This document shows, piece after piece, positions 1 to 8,653 of a stretch of 64,000 nt of DNA (its first letter is position 1; the number at the start of each line of letters is the position of its first letter). Position numbers and translations under genes: made by a program. Source of the DNA: ZYF759 sp046297455. GTDB lineage: Bacteria > Pseudomonadota > Alphaproteobacteria > Rhizobiales > Rhizobiaceae. The stretch covers positions 55,086 to 119,085 of the forward strand of contig JBKBIT010000013.1 in NCBI GenBank assembly GCA_046297455.1, read 5' to 3'. The notes beneath the pieces are model-generated. The model worked only from the letters and a program-made list of their open reading frames with translations. It had not been told where the DNA came from and did no database searches.

Positions 1-110
1 TGCAGGACATGGTGTCGTCAGGCATGAGGGGGCGCGTGCAGAAGTCGCTTGGATCGAAGGTGCGCGAGTTCCTCGCTAGCCGCAAGAGGCCGGCTTCGGC
101 CTCCGACTGA
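1..110 (+). CDS. C-terminal end of an unidentified protein
   Basis: An open frame enters from the left edge (first full codon at base 3) and ends in TGA at 108-110, giving the last 35 residues of a protein. The tail is basic (SRKRPASASD at the end) with no recognisable domain. It is not possible to say what it is. It converges on the tetR-type gene that begins five bases later on the other strand. Confidence 0.5.
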   Translation, partial: QDMVSSGMRGRVQKSLGSKVREFLASRKRPASASD

Positions 111-115
111 GCGGA

Positions 116-730
116 TCAGCTTTTCAGTATAGCCGCCAACGCAGCGATGTATTGAGCGTGGAGAACGTCCTGCTCCTCGCGGGCCGGCCGCCGCATCTTC
201 ATGCCGTCAATCGCATCGAGCAGCATGTTGGCCAGCCCCGACGCTGAAAGGCCCGACGCCGCGAGATCGCGGCCAGATGCCCGCATTTCAACGTCAATCG
301 CATCGGTAAACATCTGCACAAGCTGTTCACGGCCGGCACTGACGATGTCGCTCGCCAGGCTGTTCTGCATGTCGAGCAGTTCCAGACCATGCGGCGATTC
401 CTCGACTTCGGCGAGCAGGCACGTGAAGGCGGTGGTCGCTTCGCGGATCCGCTCATCCAGAGACGTATTGGCACAGTCAAGGGTCTTCCGGGTGAGGACC
501 ACCACTTGCTCGAGAAACTCGGATGCCAGCGCTCGATAGATGTCTGTCTTGTTGCGGAAGAGAACATACAGAGCTGGCCGCGATATTTCGGCAGCACGTG
601 CAATGTCGTCCATGGTCGTCCGCTGAAACCCGTACGCGAGGAAGACCTTGGTTGCACCGGCCAAAATCTTCGATCGGCGAGTGTCGTCTCGGAGTTCGAT
701 ATGTTCGATCAGGGAGATCATTTTCCTCAC
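116..730 (-). CDS. TetR/AcrR-family transcriptional regulator
   Basis: One-component repressor of 204 residues, the usual TetR length. The N-terminal third carries the DNA-binding helix-turn-helix (roughly residues 20-65, containing TMDDIARAAEISRPALY and then FRNKTDIYRAL); the rest is the variable ligand-binding domain. The start given is a GTG at 730; an ATG three codons in (721) is equally plausible, because neither has a well-spaced ribosome binding site. It is divergent from the RND adaptor and pump genes, the classic arrangement for an efflux repressor such as AcrR, and a symmetric operator-like repeat begins 12 bases upstream of its start. I infer that it represses itself and the pump in response to an unknown ligand. 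Confidence 0.9.
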   Translation of the reverse strand: MRKMISLIEHIELRDDTRRSKILAGATKVFLAYGFQRTTMDDIARAAEISRPALYVLFRNKTDIYRALASEFLEQVVVLTRKTLDCANTSLDERIREATTAFTCLLAEVEESPHGLELLDMQNSLASDIVSAGREQLVQMFTDAIDVEMRASGRDLAASGLSASGLANMLLDAIDGMKMRRPAREEQDVLHAQYIAALAAILKS

Positions 731-1099
731 TGTCCGAAGCTTGACAGAATGACAGGTTTTGTCAATATGTCACTGCCTGACCGCAGGGAAGCCCTGGGGC
801 AGTTATTGCTTCTGGTTTTTACTAAAGACGTTTGCATGACCTAATCATTATAGTCGTTAGTGCTCGGCTTTCTGCAGGCCGCCGTCAGGGCTTCCGCGGT
901 CGGCAGGGTGGCATATGGCAGTAATGTGTGGTCCGATCCTAGATTTGATCGTGGCCGTTAACGAATTTTGGTGTATGTGGCCATCCTCATCCGGGTTTAC
1001 CGGGAAAGGTTGAAGCAGGTTCCCCCGATCCCTATGTCCTGGCGTGTCCTCCCAAGCCGCCGGCAGGGACCGGGAACCTGAACAACGGAACTGTTGGTG
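731..1099. other. Divergent tetR/RND intergenic region
   Basis: About 370 bases lie between the regulator and the adaptor gene. The operator-like repeat at 742-772 is the only structure I can support. A 32-codon frame starting at ATG 915 has no recognisable content and no clear ribosome binding site. The adaptor transcript would have a long leader if it starts near the operator. Confidence 0.5.
742..772. promoter_or_regulatory. Probable TetR operator: four symmetric TGACA half-sites
   Basis: TGACA occurs at 742-746 and 750-754 and its reverse complement TGTCA at 760-764 and 768-772, so the arrangement TGACA-N3-TGACA-N5-TGTCA-N3-TGTCA is exactly symmetric about base 757. The site lies just upstream of the tetR start in the tetR/RND divergent region. 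Overlapping TTGACA (741-746) could serve as a -35 element on the plus strand, so binding could block transcription. Assignment to this TetR is inference from position and symmetry. Confidence 0.65.
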
Positions 1100-2236
1100 A
1101 TGTCGAGATTTAGGTTCCACAAGGTGGCGGCCATTGCCGTCCTTGTCGCTACAGGCGCATGGATGCTGACCGGAGAGTTTTCCTCCGTTGGCAGCGCCGC
1201 ACCTGACGAGGCCGATAGGGTGGTTACGGAAGCGCGCACCGAGCGGCCGCCGCGTCTTGTGGCTGTGGTGGACGCTCCCCGCGTCGTGCATGCGCGAACC
1301 ATTCAGGTCTCCGGCCGCACCGAAGCCAATCAGCGCGCCGTGCTTGCCGCTCGGGTCGCCGGCATCGTTCAGGAATTGCCGGTGCGCCAGGGCGAGAACG
1401 TCGAGGCGGGCGATCTCGTGATGCGGCTTGATACGGAAGGCAAGGAAGCTGCGGTCGAAACCGCGCGCCAGCTTCTTGCGCAGCGCGAAACCGAATTTGC
1501 CGCAACCGAACGACTGGTCGACAGCGGCAATCTGCCTCGTCTGCAGCTCGACAACGCACGGTCGGCACTTGCCAGCGCACGCTCCCAGCTTGAGGCTGCC
1601 GAAGCCGAAGTCGGCCGCTTCGAAGTCCGTGCCCCCTTCCCCGGAATTGTTGATCGAGTTCGCCCGGAAGTTGGCAGCTCGGTGTCTCAGGGCGCTGAAA
1701 TCGCCACCCTCATCCGTCTCGACCCGATCATTGCCGTCGGCGAGGTCAGCGAGCGCGATGTCGGCTTCGTCAGTCGTGGTCAACCCGCTTCTGTGCGTTT
1801 GGTCGACGGGCGCGTGATCGATGGCGAAATCCGTTTTGTCAGTCGCGATGCGTCTCCCCAGACCCGCACTTTCAGGGTCGAGGTCGCGATCCCCAATCCC
1901 GATGCGGAAATCCCTGCCGGCATGACTGCCGAGATAACGCTCAGGGCGCAGCCGGTTGAATCGGTGATGCTGCCCCGGTCCGTCATCACGCTGAGTGCGC
2001 AGGGCGACCTCGGCATCCGCGGTGTCGACAGTTCCGAGACGGTGGTTTTCCATCCGATCGATCTCGTCGACGATACGCCATCCGGTCTCTATCTCGCCGG
2101 CATCCCCGCAAGTGTACGCATTATCGTCGCCGGACAGGAACTCGTCACCGAGGGTGAGCGCGTGAACGCCGTTCCCGCTGACGAGGATACGATTCGCCGC
2201 CTGGTCGGCGAGTTCCGTTCCTCGGACGCGCGCTAG
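1100..2236 (+). CDS. RND efflux periplasmic adaptor (membrane fusion protein)
   Basis: Periplasmic adaptor that links an inner-membrane RND pump to an outer-membrane channel. The 378-residue product begins with a short basic stretch and a hydrophobic signal/anchor (about residues 8-24). A barrel-sandwich (lipoyl-like) domain follows, with GRTEANQRAVLAARVAG and then LPVRQGENVEAGDLVMRLD, an alpha-helical hairpin rich in Ala/Glu/Arg (about 105-160), the second lipoyl half ending EVRAPFPGIVDRV, and a beta-barrel domain. Start: TTG, GTG and ATG codons lie in a row at 1094, 1097 and 1100; ATG is preferred, with GGAA nine bases upstream. The permease starts 19 bases after the stop, so the two form an operon. 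No outer-membrane factor gene is present in the window. Confidence 0.93.
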   Translation: MSRFRFHKVAAIAVLVATGAWMLTGEFSSVGSAAPDEADRVVTEARTERPPRLVAVVDAPRVVHARTIQVSGRTEANQRAVLAARVAGIVQELPVRQGENVEAGDLVMRLDTEGKEAAVETARQLLAQRETEFAATERLVDSGNLPRLQLDNARSALASARSQLEAAEAEVGRFEVRAPFPGIVDRVRPEVGSSVSQGAEIATLIRLDPIIAVGEVSERDVGFVSRGQPASVRLVDGRVIDGEIRFVSRDASPQTRTFRVEVAIPNPDAEIPAGMTAEITLRAQPVESVMLPRSVITLSAQGDLGIRGVDSSETVVFHPIDLVDDTPSGLYLAGIPASVRIIVAGQELVTEGERVNAVPADEDTIRRLVGEFRSSDAR

Positions 2237-2255
2237 ACGCGGAGGCGTCGTTTCG

Positions 2256-5200
2256 ATGAACCCGATCAGCATTGCGATCAACAACGCGCGGCTCACGCTT
2301 TCGATCCTGGTATTCTTCCTCATTGCGGGCGCGCTGGCTTACCAGTCGATCCCGAAGGAGGCAGAACCCGACGTCGCCATCCCGATCATCTATGTGAGTC
2401 TCGGCTACCAGGGCATTTCGCCCGAGGATTCCGAACGCATGCTGCTGCGTCCGGTGGAGACCGCATTGAAGGGGCTCGCCGGCGTCAAGGAGATGCGATC
2501 CTCCGCCTATCAGGGCGGCGGTTTCGTGCTGATCGAGTTCCAGGCCGGCTACGACTTCTCCAATGCCCTTGAAGACGTGCGCGCAAAGGTCAACGACGCC
2601 AAACGGAACATGCCCGACGGCGCCGATGAACCTTCCGTCCACGAAGTCAACATATCGGAATTCCCAGTCCTCGTGGTGACCCTTTCGGGTGACCTGCCCG
2701 AGCGCGTGCTGTCGGCGGCTGCCCGTCAGCTGCGCGATGCGATCGAAGAAGTCCCCGGCGTGCTCGAAGGTTCACTCCAGGGCGCCCGCGATGATCTGGT
2801 CGAGGTCATCATCGACCCGGTCAAGCTAACCTCCTACGGGCTCCAGCTTGATCAGATGATCCAGGGCGTGAATGCGGGCAACAGCCTTGTTGCAGCCGGC
2901 GCGCTGGAGGGCTCGGAAGGTCGCTTCCCGGTGCGCGTGCCCTCGCTGATCGAAACGGTCGAGGACGTGGCCAATCTGCCGATCGTCGCCGGATCGGAAG
3001 CGGTCGTTCGCGCGCGCGATCTCGCCACGATCCGGCAGAGTTTCAAGGACGCCCAGACCATCACCCGGCTCAATGGCCAGCCAGCCATCGCCATCGAGGT
3101 CAAGAAGCGCGTTGGCGCCAATCTCGTCGACACGGTTGACGCCGTGAAGGTACTGGCGGCGGACTTCCAGCAACGCCTGCCGGAGGGTACCGTCATCACC
3201 TTCAGCCAGGACAAGTCGGACATCGTCCGCACTCTGCTGAGCGATTTGCAGAACCACGTTCTGATCGCCGTCATCCTGGTCTTCATCGTCATTCTCTATG
3301 CCCTGTCGGGCCGCTCCTCCATCATCATCGGCATGGCCATTCCGGCCTCGTTCCTGATGGGTATCTTTGCCTTGTCGATGGCCGGATACACGATCAACAT
3401 CGTCGTCTTGTTCAGCCTGATCCTGGCGGTCGGCATGCTCGTAGACGACGCCATCATCGTGACCGAATACGCCGAAAGCCGGATGGCCGAAGGCATGCAC
3501 CGCCGGGCCGCATTCGAGCTCGCCGCACACCGCATGGCTGGCCCCGTGATCGCGGCCACCGCGACCCGCATCGCCGCCTTTTCCCCGCTGCTGTTCTGGC
3601 CGGGCATCGTCGGCGAGTTCATGAAGTATCTGCCGATCACGCTGATCGTTACGCTCACCGCTTCGCTGATCTACGCGCTGCTCTTCGCACCCACGATCGG
3701 GGCCATGTTCGCAAAGGCCCATGTCGACGAGGCCCCGAAGCCTGACGGTCTCTACATGGCCATCGCGAAGAAGGCCGTCGCGTATCCCAAGACCGTCCTT
3801 CTGCTGGCGCTCGGTATTCTTGTCGGGGTTCAGTACAGCTATTCGCAATATGGCGCGGGCGTCGAGTTCTTCCCCAATGTCGAGCCGGACTACGGCCTGA
3901 TGTACGTCTCTGCGCGCGGCAACCTCTCCCTGCAGGAGATGGACCGCGCCACGCGCCAGGCAGAGGAGAGACTGCTCGGCTGGCCTGGTGTCACGTCCGT
4001 CTATACGCGCGTCGGCCAGAACCGCGGCGGCGCGCAGGACATCGACGAGGACGTCGTCGGCATCATCCAGTACGAATTCGCGGATTGGCGCGAGCGCAAG
4101 CCGGCCGGCGAGATCCTCAACGATCTGCGCGAGGTCATGCGCGGCATTCCCGGCGTCGAGGTCGAGGTCCGGGTGCCCGAAGCAGGCCCGCCAACCGGAC
4201 AGGCAATCCAGGCGCGTATCTCCGCCGTCGATCCCACCGGCCTGGAAGACCACGCCCGTACCGTCGCCAGCAGACTTGCCGAGATTCCGGGTGTCATCGA
4301 CATTTCCGATGGCCTGCCCCCGCCCGGCATTGACTGGGCGCTGAAGGTCGATCGCGCCAAGGCCTCCCAGTACGGTATCAGTCCCGGCATGGTCGGTACG
4401 GTCGTTCAACTCGTCACAAACGGCCTGAAGCTTTCGGACTATCGGCCCGAGGGCGTCGACGACCCCGTCGACATTCGCCTTCGCTTGCCGGACGACCGGC
4501 GCACGCTGGCGGCGCTCGACCAGCTGCGTGTAGAGACCCAGCTGGGCGCGGTGCCGATCTCCAACTTCGTCTCACGCGAACCGGAGCCGCGCGTGGGAAC
4601 CCTCAATCGCATCGATGGCGAACGCACTATCGTGGTCTCGGCCAACGTTGCGAGCGGCTTCCAGACATCCGCGGTCCAGGCGCAGGTGACGCAGGCCTTG
4701 TCGGAGTTGGATCTTGGCGGTGCGCGTTGGCGGCTGGCCGGATCGAGCGAAGAGAGTGACGAGGCAAGCGCCTTCCTGGGCAGCGCCTTCGGGGCGGCCA
4801 TCTTCCTGATCTTCATCGTCCTGCTGGCACAGTTCAACAAGTTCACCAGCGTCTTCCTGATCCTCATGACCGTGGTCATGTCGACCATTGGCGTGTTCCT
4901 TGGCCTGCTGATCACCGGCCAGCCTTTCGGCATCGTCATGTCGGGCCTTGGCATCATCGCCCTGGCCGGCGTGGTGGTTAACAACAACATCGTCCTGATC
5001 GACACCTATGACCGCCTGCGTCGCGAAGGCTGGGCCAAACGCGATGCCGTGCTGCAGACCTGCCGCGAACGCGCCCGTCCGGTGGTGCTGACGGCGGTCT
5101 CGGCCATCCTCGGCGTGCTGCCGATCGCACTCGGCCTCGGGCTGGAACTGTTCCACCACGAGGTCACCATAGATGCGCCCTCGACCCAATGGTGGATGTC

Positions 5201-5408
5201 CATGTCGAGCGCCATCGTGTGGGGCTTGGCCTTCGCCACCTTGCTGACCCTGGTTGTCACCCCTGCCGCCTTGATGGTGTTCACCCGCGACAACCAGCCT
5301 GCGGGAGAACCTCGGCCAGGCTTCTTCGCGCGCATCTTCCGTCGTCGCCGCAAGGAAGACGCGGAGGCCGACACGCCTGCCGGCGCCAGCCCGCAACCGG
5401 CTGAATGA
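2256..5408 (+). CDS. RND-family efflux permease (AcrB/HAE-like)
   Basis: Proton-driven inner-membrane multidrug or solute exporter of 1050 residues, full length for the family. A first transmembrane helix (residues 10-30) precedes the first porter domain; helices 2-6 include the fourth helix with the proton-relay pair D397-D398 in GMLVDDAIIVTEY. The second half repeats the pattern. In the tenth helix the motif reads VVVNNNIVLIDTY, so Asn occupies the place of the Lys found in AcrB; this is a known difference between RND subfamilies rather than obvious damage. The C-terminal tail is charged (FFARIFRRRRKED). Substrates cannot be read from sequence. A GGAGG ribosome site lies about ten bases before the ATG. 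Confidence 0.95.
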   Translation: MNPISIAINNARLTLSILVFFLIAGALAYQSIPKEAEPDVAIPIIYVSLGYQGISPEDSERMLLRPVETALKGLAGVKEMRSSAYQGGGFVLIEFQAGYDFSNALEDVRAKVNDAKRNMPDGADEPSVHEVNISEFPVLVVTLSGDLPERVLSAAARQLRDAIEEVPGVLEGSLQGARDDLVEVIIDPVKLTSYGLQLDQMIQGVNAGNSLVAAGALEGSEGRFPVRVPSLIETVEDVANLPIVAGSEAVVRARDLATIRQSFKDAQTITRLNGQPAIAIEVKKRVGANLVDTVDAVKVLAADFQQRLPEGTVITFSQDKSDIVRTLLSDLQNHVLIAVILVFIVILYALSGRSSIIIGMAIPASFLMGIFALSMAGYTINIVVLFSLILAVGMLVDDAIIVTEYAESRMAEGMHRRAAFELAAHRMAGPVIAATATRIAAFSPLLFWPGIVGEFMKYLPITLIVTLTASLIYALLFAPTIGAMFAKAHVDEAPKPDGLYMAIAKKAVAYPKTVLLLALGILVGVQYSYSQYGAGVEFFPNVEPDYGLMYVSARGNLSLQEMDRATRQAEERLLGWPGVTSVYTRVGQNRGGAQDIDEDVVGIIQYEFADWRERKPAGEILNDLREVMRGIPGVEVEVRVPEAGPPTGQAIQARISAVDPTGLEDHARTVASRLAEIPGVIDISDGLPPPGIDWALKVDRAKASQYGISPGMVGTVVQLVTNGLKLSDYRPEGVDDPVDIRLRLPDDRRTLAALDQLRVETQLGAVPISNFVSREPEPRVGTLNRIDGERTIVVSANVASGFQTSAVQAQVTQALSELDLGGARWRLAGSSEESDEASAFLGSAFGAAIFLIFIVLLAQFNKFTSVFLILMTVVMSTIGVFLGLLITGQPFGIVMSGLGIIALAGVVVNNNIVLIDTYDRLRREGWAKRDAVLQTCRERARPVVLTAVSAILGVLPIALGLGLELFHHEVTIDAPSTQWWMSMSSAIVWGLAFATLLTLVVTPAALMVFTRDNQPAGEPRPGFFARIFRRRRKEDAEADTPAGASPQPAE

Positions 5409-5417
5409 GGCAGAGCC

Positions 5418-5436
5418 GGCCGGCGTTTAGCCGGCC
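5418..5436. terminator. Hairpin between convergent RND pump and ceramidase-like genes
   Basis: GGCCGGC and GCCGGCC form a perfect 7-bp stem with a 5-base loop between the two convergent stop codons, overlapping the end of the minus-strand gene. There is no U-rich tract, so any terminator function is tentative. Confidence 0.35.
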
Positions 5437-6086
5437 GCAGCCCTGGAGCCGTGGCGCGCCGCCGCCACGGCGAGCAGTCCCAGCATCACCGCATTCAGCA
5501 CATGCCACATGAAATGCGTGCCGAGAGGCAACGCCTCGCAGACATGATGGTCCAGGGCGCGGAACGTTACCGAAGCCAGGAAGGTCAGGGCCGCGGCCAG
5601 TAGCCATCTGCCAGCCGGATGTCCGCGCAGCGCCACCCAGCCACCGAAACCGAAGAGCGCCAGAAACGCTGGCAGATACCCGACCGATCCGCTGGTCAAT
5701 GCGTTGAGCCGCTCCGGAACCATCGCTGTCAGCAGACCCACCGACACATAAAACCCGACGAAGAGAAGTCCTGTGCCAAGCCAGGAAAATCCGAGATAGC
5801 GGCGGATCGCAAACACCGTGTAGGCAAGCGTGAATAGGGCGATCGGCACCACGTCGGCCAACAGGGTCAGGCGGTTGGCGAAGGTGTGAAACAGCCCCGA
5901 CCCGACACCGATCACGACCACGAGCCAGCACAGCGCTGTGACGAAGCCATCTGCACGATGGTGCCGCGCCTCTCGCAAGGCCCATATCCCGGCGGCGATG
6001 AAGGCGAGATTGGTCAGCGCGTTGACCGGCTCGGCCCAGAATTCCGGACCCGTCCGCTCGCAATAGAGATCGACATGCTGCAGCAT
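5427..6086 (-). CDS. Ceramidase-family (CREST superfamily) integral membrane protein
   Basis: Polytopic protein of 219 residues with about seven hydrophobic helices. The conserved parts of the alkaline ceramidase/CREST family are visible: VDLYCERTGPEFWAEPVNA at the N-terminus, a Ser-His-Asp set in GSGLFHTFANRLTLLADV, and C-terminal His residues in ALDHHVCEALPLGTHFMWH, which together would bind a metal. The family comprises membrane metal-dependent hydrolases; alkaline ceramidases cleave ceramide amides, but the bacterial substrate is not established. Start: ATG at 6086 with GGAG seven bases upstream is preferred to an upstream ATG at 6122, because homologues begin just before the DIYCER-type motif. 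It is divergent from the DUF1223 gene. Confidence 0.8.
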   Translation of the reverse strand: MLQHVDLYCERTGPEFWAEPVNALTNLAFIAAGIWALREARHHRADGFVTALCWLVVVIGVGSGLFHTFANRLTLLADVVPIALFTLAYTVFAIRRYLGFSWLGTGLLFVGFYVSVGLLTAMVPERLNALTSGSVGYLPAFLALFGFGGWVALRGHPAGRWLLAAALTFLASVTFRALDHHVCEALPLGTHFMWHVLNAVMLGLLAVAAARHGSRAAAG

Positions 6087-6237
6087 CGGCAGGCTCCGGA
6101 GACCGATTTCGGCGAGCACCATGCGCCACGACCGCTCTCACCGCAACGTGACTTCCGGTTGTCCGCCGGCTGCGCCTAGACTAAGCCTAACTGTCGCGCC
6201 GTTTGGGGCTCCGGGGACAGTCGGAAACGTAGGATCG

Positions 6238-7017
6238 ATGACGCATCACAGCTTGACCGCACGCTTGCTGGCGGCCGCTATACTGTTTTTCGTGCCGCAG
6301 GCGATGGCCTATGGCCAGGAGGCTGCCAAGTCGCGCCCGCTTGCCGTTGTCGAGCTGTTCACGAGCCAGGGCTGCGGCTCCTGTCCGGCGGCGGACGCCA
6401 TCCTTGCCGACCTGGCGCAGACCGGCGATATCGTGGCGCTGGCTTACCATGTCGACTATTGGGACTATCTCGGCTGGCGCGACACGCTGGCGACCGCCGA
6501 CAATACCACCCGCCAATATGACTACAGCGCCGCATTCGGCAGCCGTTCCGTCTACACGCCGCAAGCGGTCATCAACGGCGTGGCACATGTCAACGGCGCC
6601 GACCGCAACGCGATGGACGAGGCAATAGAGCAAAGCTCGGATGGCCTCCCGGTCGAGGTCGCCTTGAGTTACAGGGGCGACACAGTGGTCATCGAGACCG
6701 GCGCCGGCGAGGTGCCGGACGGCGAAGCCCATGTCGTGCTCGTCTACTTTAACCCCGCAACCACGGTCGAGATCACCCGCGGACGCAACCAGGGCAGGTC
6801 CTTCACATTCTGGAACTCGGTATCCAGCTATCACAGCGCCGGCATGTGGCATGGCAAGGAAGCGCGTTTCGAGCTTCCTGTCAGTCAGGTGGCAAGGAAA
6901 GGCGCGGGGGGATGCGCTGTTCTGGTGCAGGCCATGCGGCCGGATGGAACACCCGGTCGCATACTTGGCGCAGCGCTGTTGCACCGCCCCAAGACCGGGG
7001 AACGAAGCTACAGATAG
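6238..7017 (+). CDS. Secreted DUF1223 thioredoxin-fold protein
   Basis: Protein of 259 residues with a signal peptide (about 1-25, ending in AMA or AYG) followed by the DUF1223 domain, which starts as a thioredoxin-like fold: VVELFTSQGCGSCPAAD holds a CxxC pair at C46 and C49. Further conserved family segments are YHVDYWDYLGWRD and YTPQAVINGVAHVNGADR. DUF1223 proteins are periplasmic or secreted and of unknown function; a thiol-redox role is plausible from the CxxC. The ATG at 6238 has AGGA four bases upstream and directly precedes the signal peptide; frames open further upstream lack these signs. Divergent from the ceramidase-like gene. Confidence 0.87.
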   Translation: MTHHSLTARLLAAAILFFVPQAMAYGQEAAKSRPLAVVELFTSQGCGSCPAADAILADLAQTGDIVALAYHVDYWDYLGWRDTLATADNTTRQYDYSAAFGSRSVYTPQAVINGVAHVNGADRNAMDEAIEQSSDGLPVEVALSYRGDTVVIETGAGEVPDGEAHVVLVYFNPATTVEITRGRNQGRSFTFWNSVSSYHSAGMWHGKEARFELPVSQVARKGAGGCAVLVQAMRPDGTPGRILGAALLHRPKTGERSYR

Positions 7018-7372
7018 CAAATGGCCGGCACTGGTTACCAGCACCGGCCAAATTGGGATCGTCATTGCCGCCTTCCGGAAACCCGGAGTTGGTTCGATCC
7101 GAACATCGGCCCCGTGGGCGGGGGGCTTGGGGATTACGGAACCGCGTCGGACCGAACCGTCTCAGGCAACGTTTAGACCTTCGCCAGACAATGAGGCGCA
7201 AGGGCGGGCAAAAGACGGCGAAAAAGTGGCAGGGCCATCACCATTTCCGACAGAGTGTTGCCGCCACGTGAGGTTGCAGCGCCTTTCGCCACGCGGAGCG
7301 ACTGCCGCGTTCATGCTCTTGCAGCCTGTTGCAATCGCCAGCGTTCCCCTCTATATCGACGCCATCAGCCGC
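7018..7372. other. Intergenic stretch with a hairpin, no gene seen
   Basis: Directly after the DUF1223 stop, TGGCCGG (7022-7028) and CCGGCCA (7044-7050) form a hairpin that can extend inward with two mismatches; it lacks a U tract but may act as a terminator or 3' stabiliser. I see no supported coding signal in the remaining 320 bases up to the tRNA. Confidence 0.4.
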
Positions 7373-7447
7373 GCTCCCATCGTCTAGCGGTCAGGACGCC
7401 GCCCTCTCACGGCGGAAACAGGGGTTCGATTCCCCTTGGGAGTGCCA
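7373..7447 (+). tRNA. tRNA-Glu (anticodon CTC)
   Basis: The full cloverleaf can be drawn. The acceptor GCTCCCA pairs with TGGGAGT, the anticodon stem CCGCC/GGCGG flanks loop CTCTCAC with anticodon CTC at 7406-7408, and the T arm is GGGGTTCGATTCCCC. The 3' CCA is encoded at 7445-7447. It reads GAG codons. The body closely matches alphaproteobacterial tRNA-Glu. Confidence 0.95.
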
Positions 7448-8000
7448 TTCTTTTCAAGCACTTAGCTGTTCTTCCGTATCGCGCACGCGATATTCGGACA
7501 ATATGATCCGGTGGATTGCCATGCTGGATCATGTGGGTTGCCTGCATGCTTCGGGCCCGGCACTAGGGGTCGTAGGCTGGAAAGATCGATCTCACATCTC
7601 GCTCAAGACGTGTAAGGAACTCCCGACCGCTGAGGCCGAGCACTTCCTGCAAGCCTTGGGACTGTTAGCCACCCGTGGCAAACATCGCTTCCACCCTATC
7701 TCACCGGCACGCTGGCTCTTCTGAGAATGGCCGATGCGCTCGGCATGCCGTTGGGCTGGGGAGAAAAGGCTGCGTTGGATGCGTGCCGGAACCGTCCGGT
7801 TGTGGGAACCGGGCGTCGTGTTAGAATACCGGTATCAACCGAGGAAATGCCTTCTGCAATCCTTCGCATCGGCGCCGGCTACTCGCACGCGTCGGCAGTA
7901 CACCAGAAGGGACACACGGCACCAAGGCGGAAGAATTCATGTCCACAGCGATCAAGTCAGCAAGTTCGTAGACCAGAGGTCAAACCCGAAGCGAAGTCCA
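7448..8000. other. Long intergenic region between tRNA-Glu and lrp-type gene
   Basis: About 550 bases have no recognisable gene. Several frames stay open here but they are short, mutually overlapping and have no family features. A possible sigma-70-type promoter, TTGTGG (7800-7805), 16 bases, TAGAAT (7822-7827), lies about 170 bases before the regulator start. No integrase remnant or tRNA 3'-end duplication was seen. Confidence 0.4.
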
Positions 8001-8495
8001 ATGAGAGGAAAACATGGCCTCGATCCAATCGATATTCGCATCCTCAGTTCGGTCCAGAAGCATGGGCAATTGAGCAAGAGCAAGCTGGCGGAACTTGTCA
8101 ACTTGTCGCCCACACCATGTTGGGCTCGATTGAACAAACTCAAATCGGCCGGCCTCATTCGCGGTTATCGCGGCGACATCGCCCTTGATCGGATCGCCAA
8201 CTTCACCCAGGTCATCGTGACTGTCGCGCTCACTTACCACCGCAAATCGGATTTCGATCGTTTCGAGGCCCATATCCGCCAACTGGACGAAGTCACCGAA
8301 TGCATCGCGACCGGCGGTGGCATGGACTATGTCATGAAGGTCTTTAGCCCCAGCCTGGCGGCATTTCAGAGCCTGATGGAATCCTTGCTGGCTGCTGAGC
8401 TGGGGATCGAGCGCTACATGACCTACATCGTCACGCGCGAGGTCAAATCACAGCTTCCCAACCTCAAGAAGCTTGCCATCAAGACCGACAGTTGA
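8001..8495 (+). CDS. Lrp/AsnC-family transcriptional regulator
   Basis: Regulator of 164 residues, the standard Lrp/AsnC length. The N-terminal winged helix-turn-helix includes LDPIDIRILSSVQKHGQLS and LAELVNLSPTPCWARLNKL; the C-terminal RAM/AsnC ligand domain contains DEVTECIATGGGMDYVMKV. The ATG at 8001 gives the family-typical start just before the LDPIDIRIL segment, although the same frame stays open upstream. It lies 158 bases upstream of the DmdA-like gene in the same orientation, which suggests that it controls that gene, probably in response to an amino acid or related metabolite. Confidence 0.9.
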   Translation: MRGKHGLDPIDIRILSSVQKHGQLSKSKLAELVNLSPTPCWARLNKLKSAGLIRGYRGDIALDRIANFTQVIVTVALTYHRKSDFDRFEAHIRQLDEVTECIATGGGMDYVMKVFSPSLAAFQSLMESLLAAELGIERYMTYIVTREVKSQLPNLKKLAIKTDS

Positions 8496-8653
8496 TGCCG
8501 CCCGCCCAAACGGTCTGCAGGAAGAACAACAACGGTCCGGCCGGACTTCCGGCCATGCATGGTCAGTCCGCACCGAGACCCGATCCGCGTTAGGTCTCTT
8601 CCCGACCGACATTCGGCAACGGATCGCGTTGCCGGTCCAGAAGGGCAAAGTCC

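Noticed and set aside
915..1013. A 32-codon frame upstream of the RND adaptor
   Set aside because: No ribosome site and no recognisable content; such frames are expected by chance.
857..2323. A 488-codon minus-strand frame opposite the RND adaptor
   Set aside because: Antisense shadow; the plus-strand adaptor has clear family motifs and codon pattern.
4957..5000. Asn in place of the AcrB Lys in the tenth RND helix considered as loss of function
   Set aside because: Asn here is usual in several RND subfamilies and the D397-D398 pair is intact, so this is not evidence for a dead pump.
7448..8000. Region after tRNA-Glu considered as an integrated element
   Set aside because: No integrase, no duplicated tRNA 3' end and no change of gene order signs; only non-coding sequence is visible.
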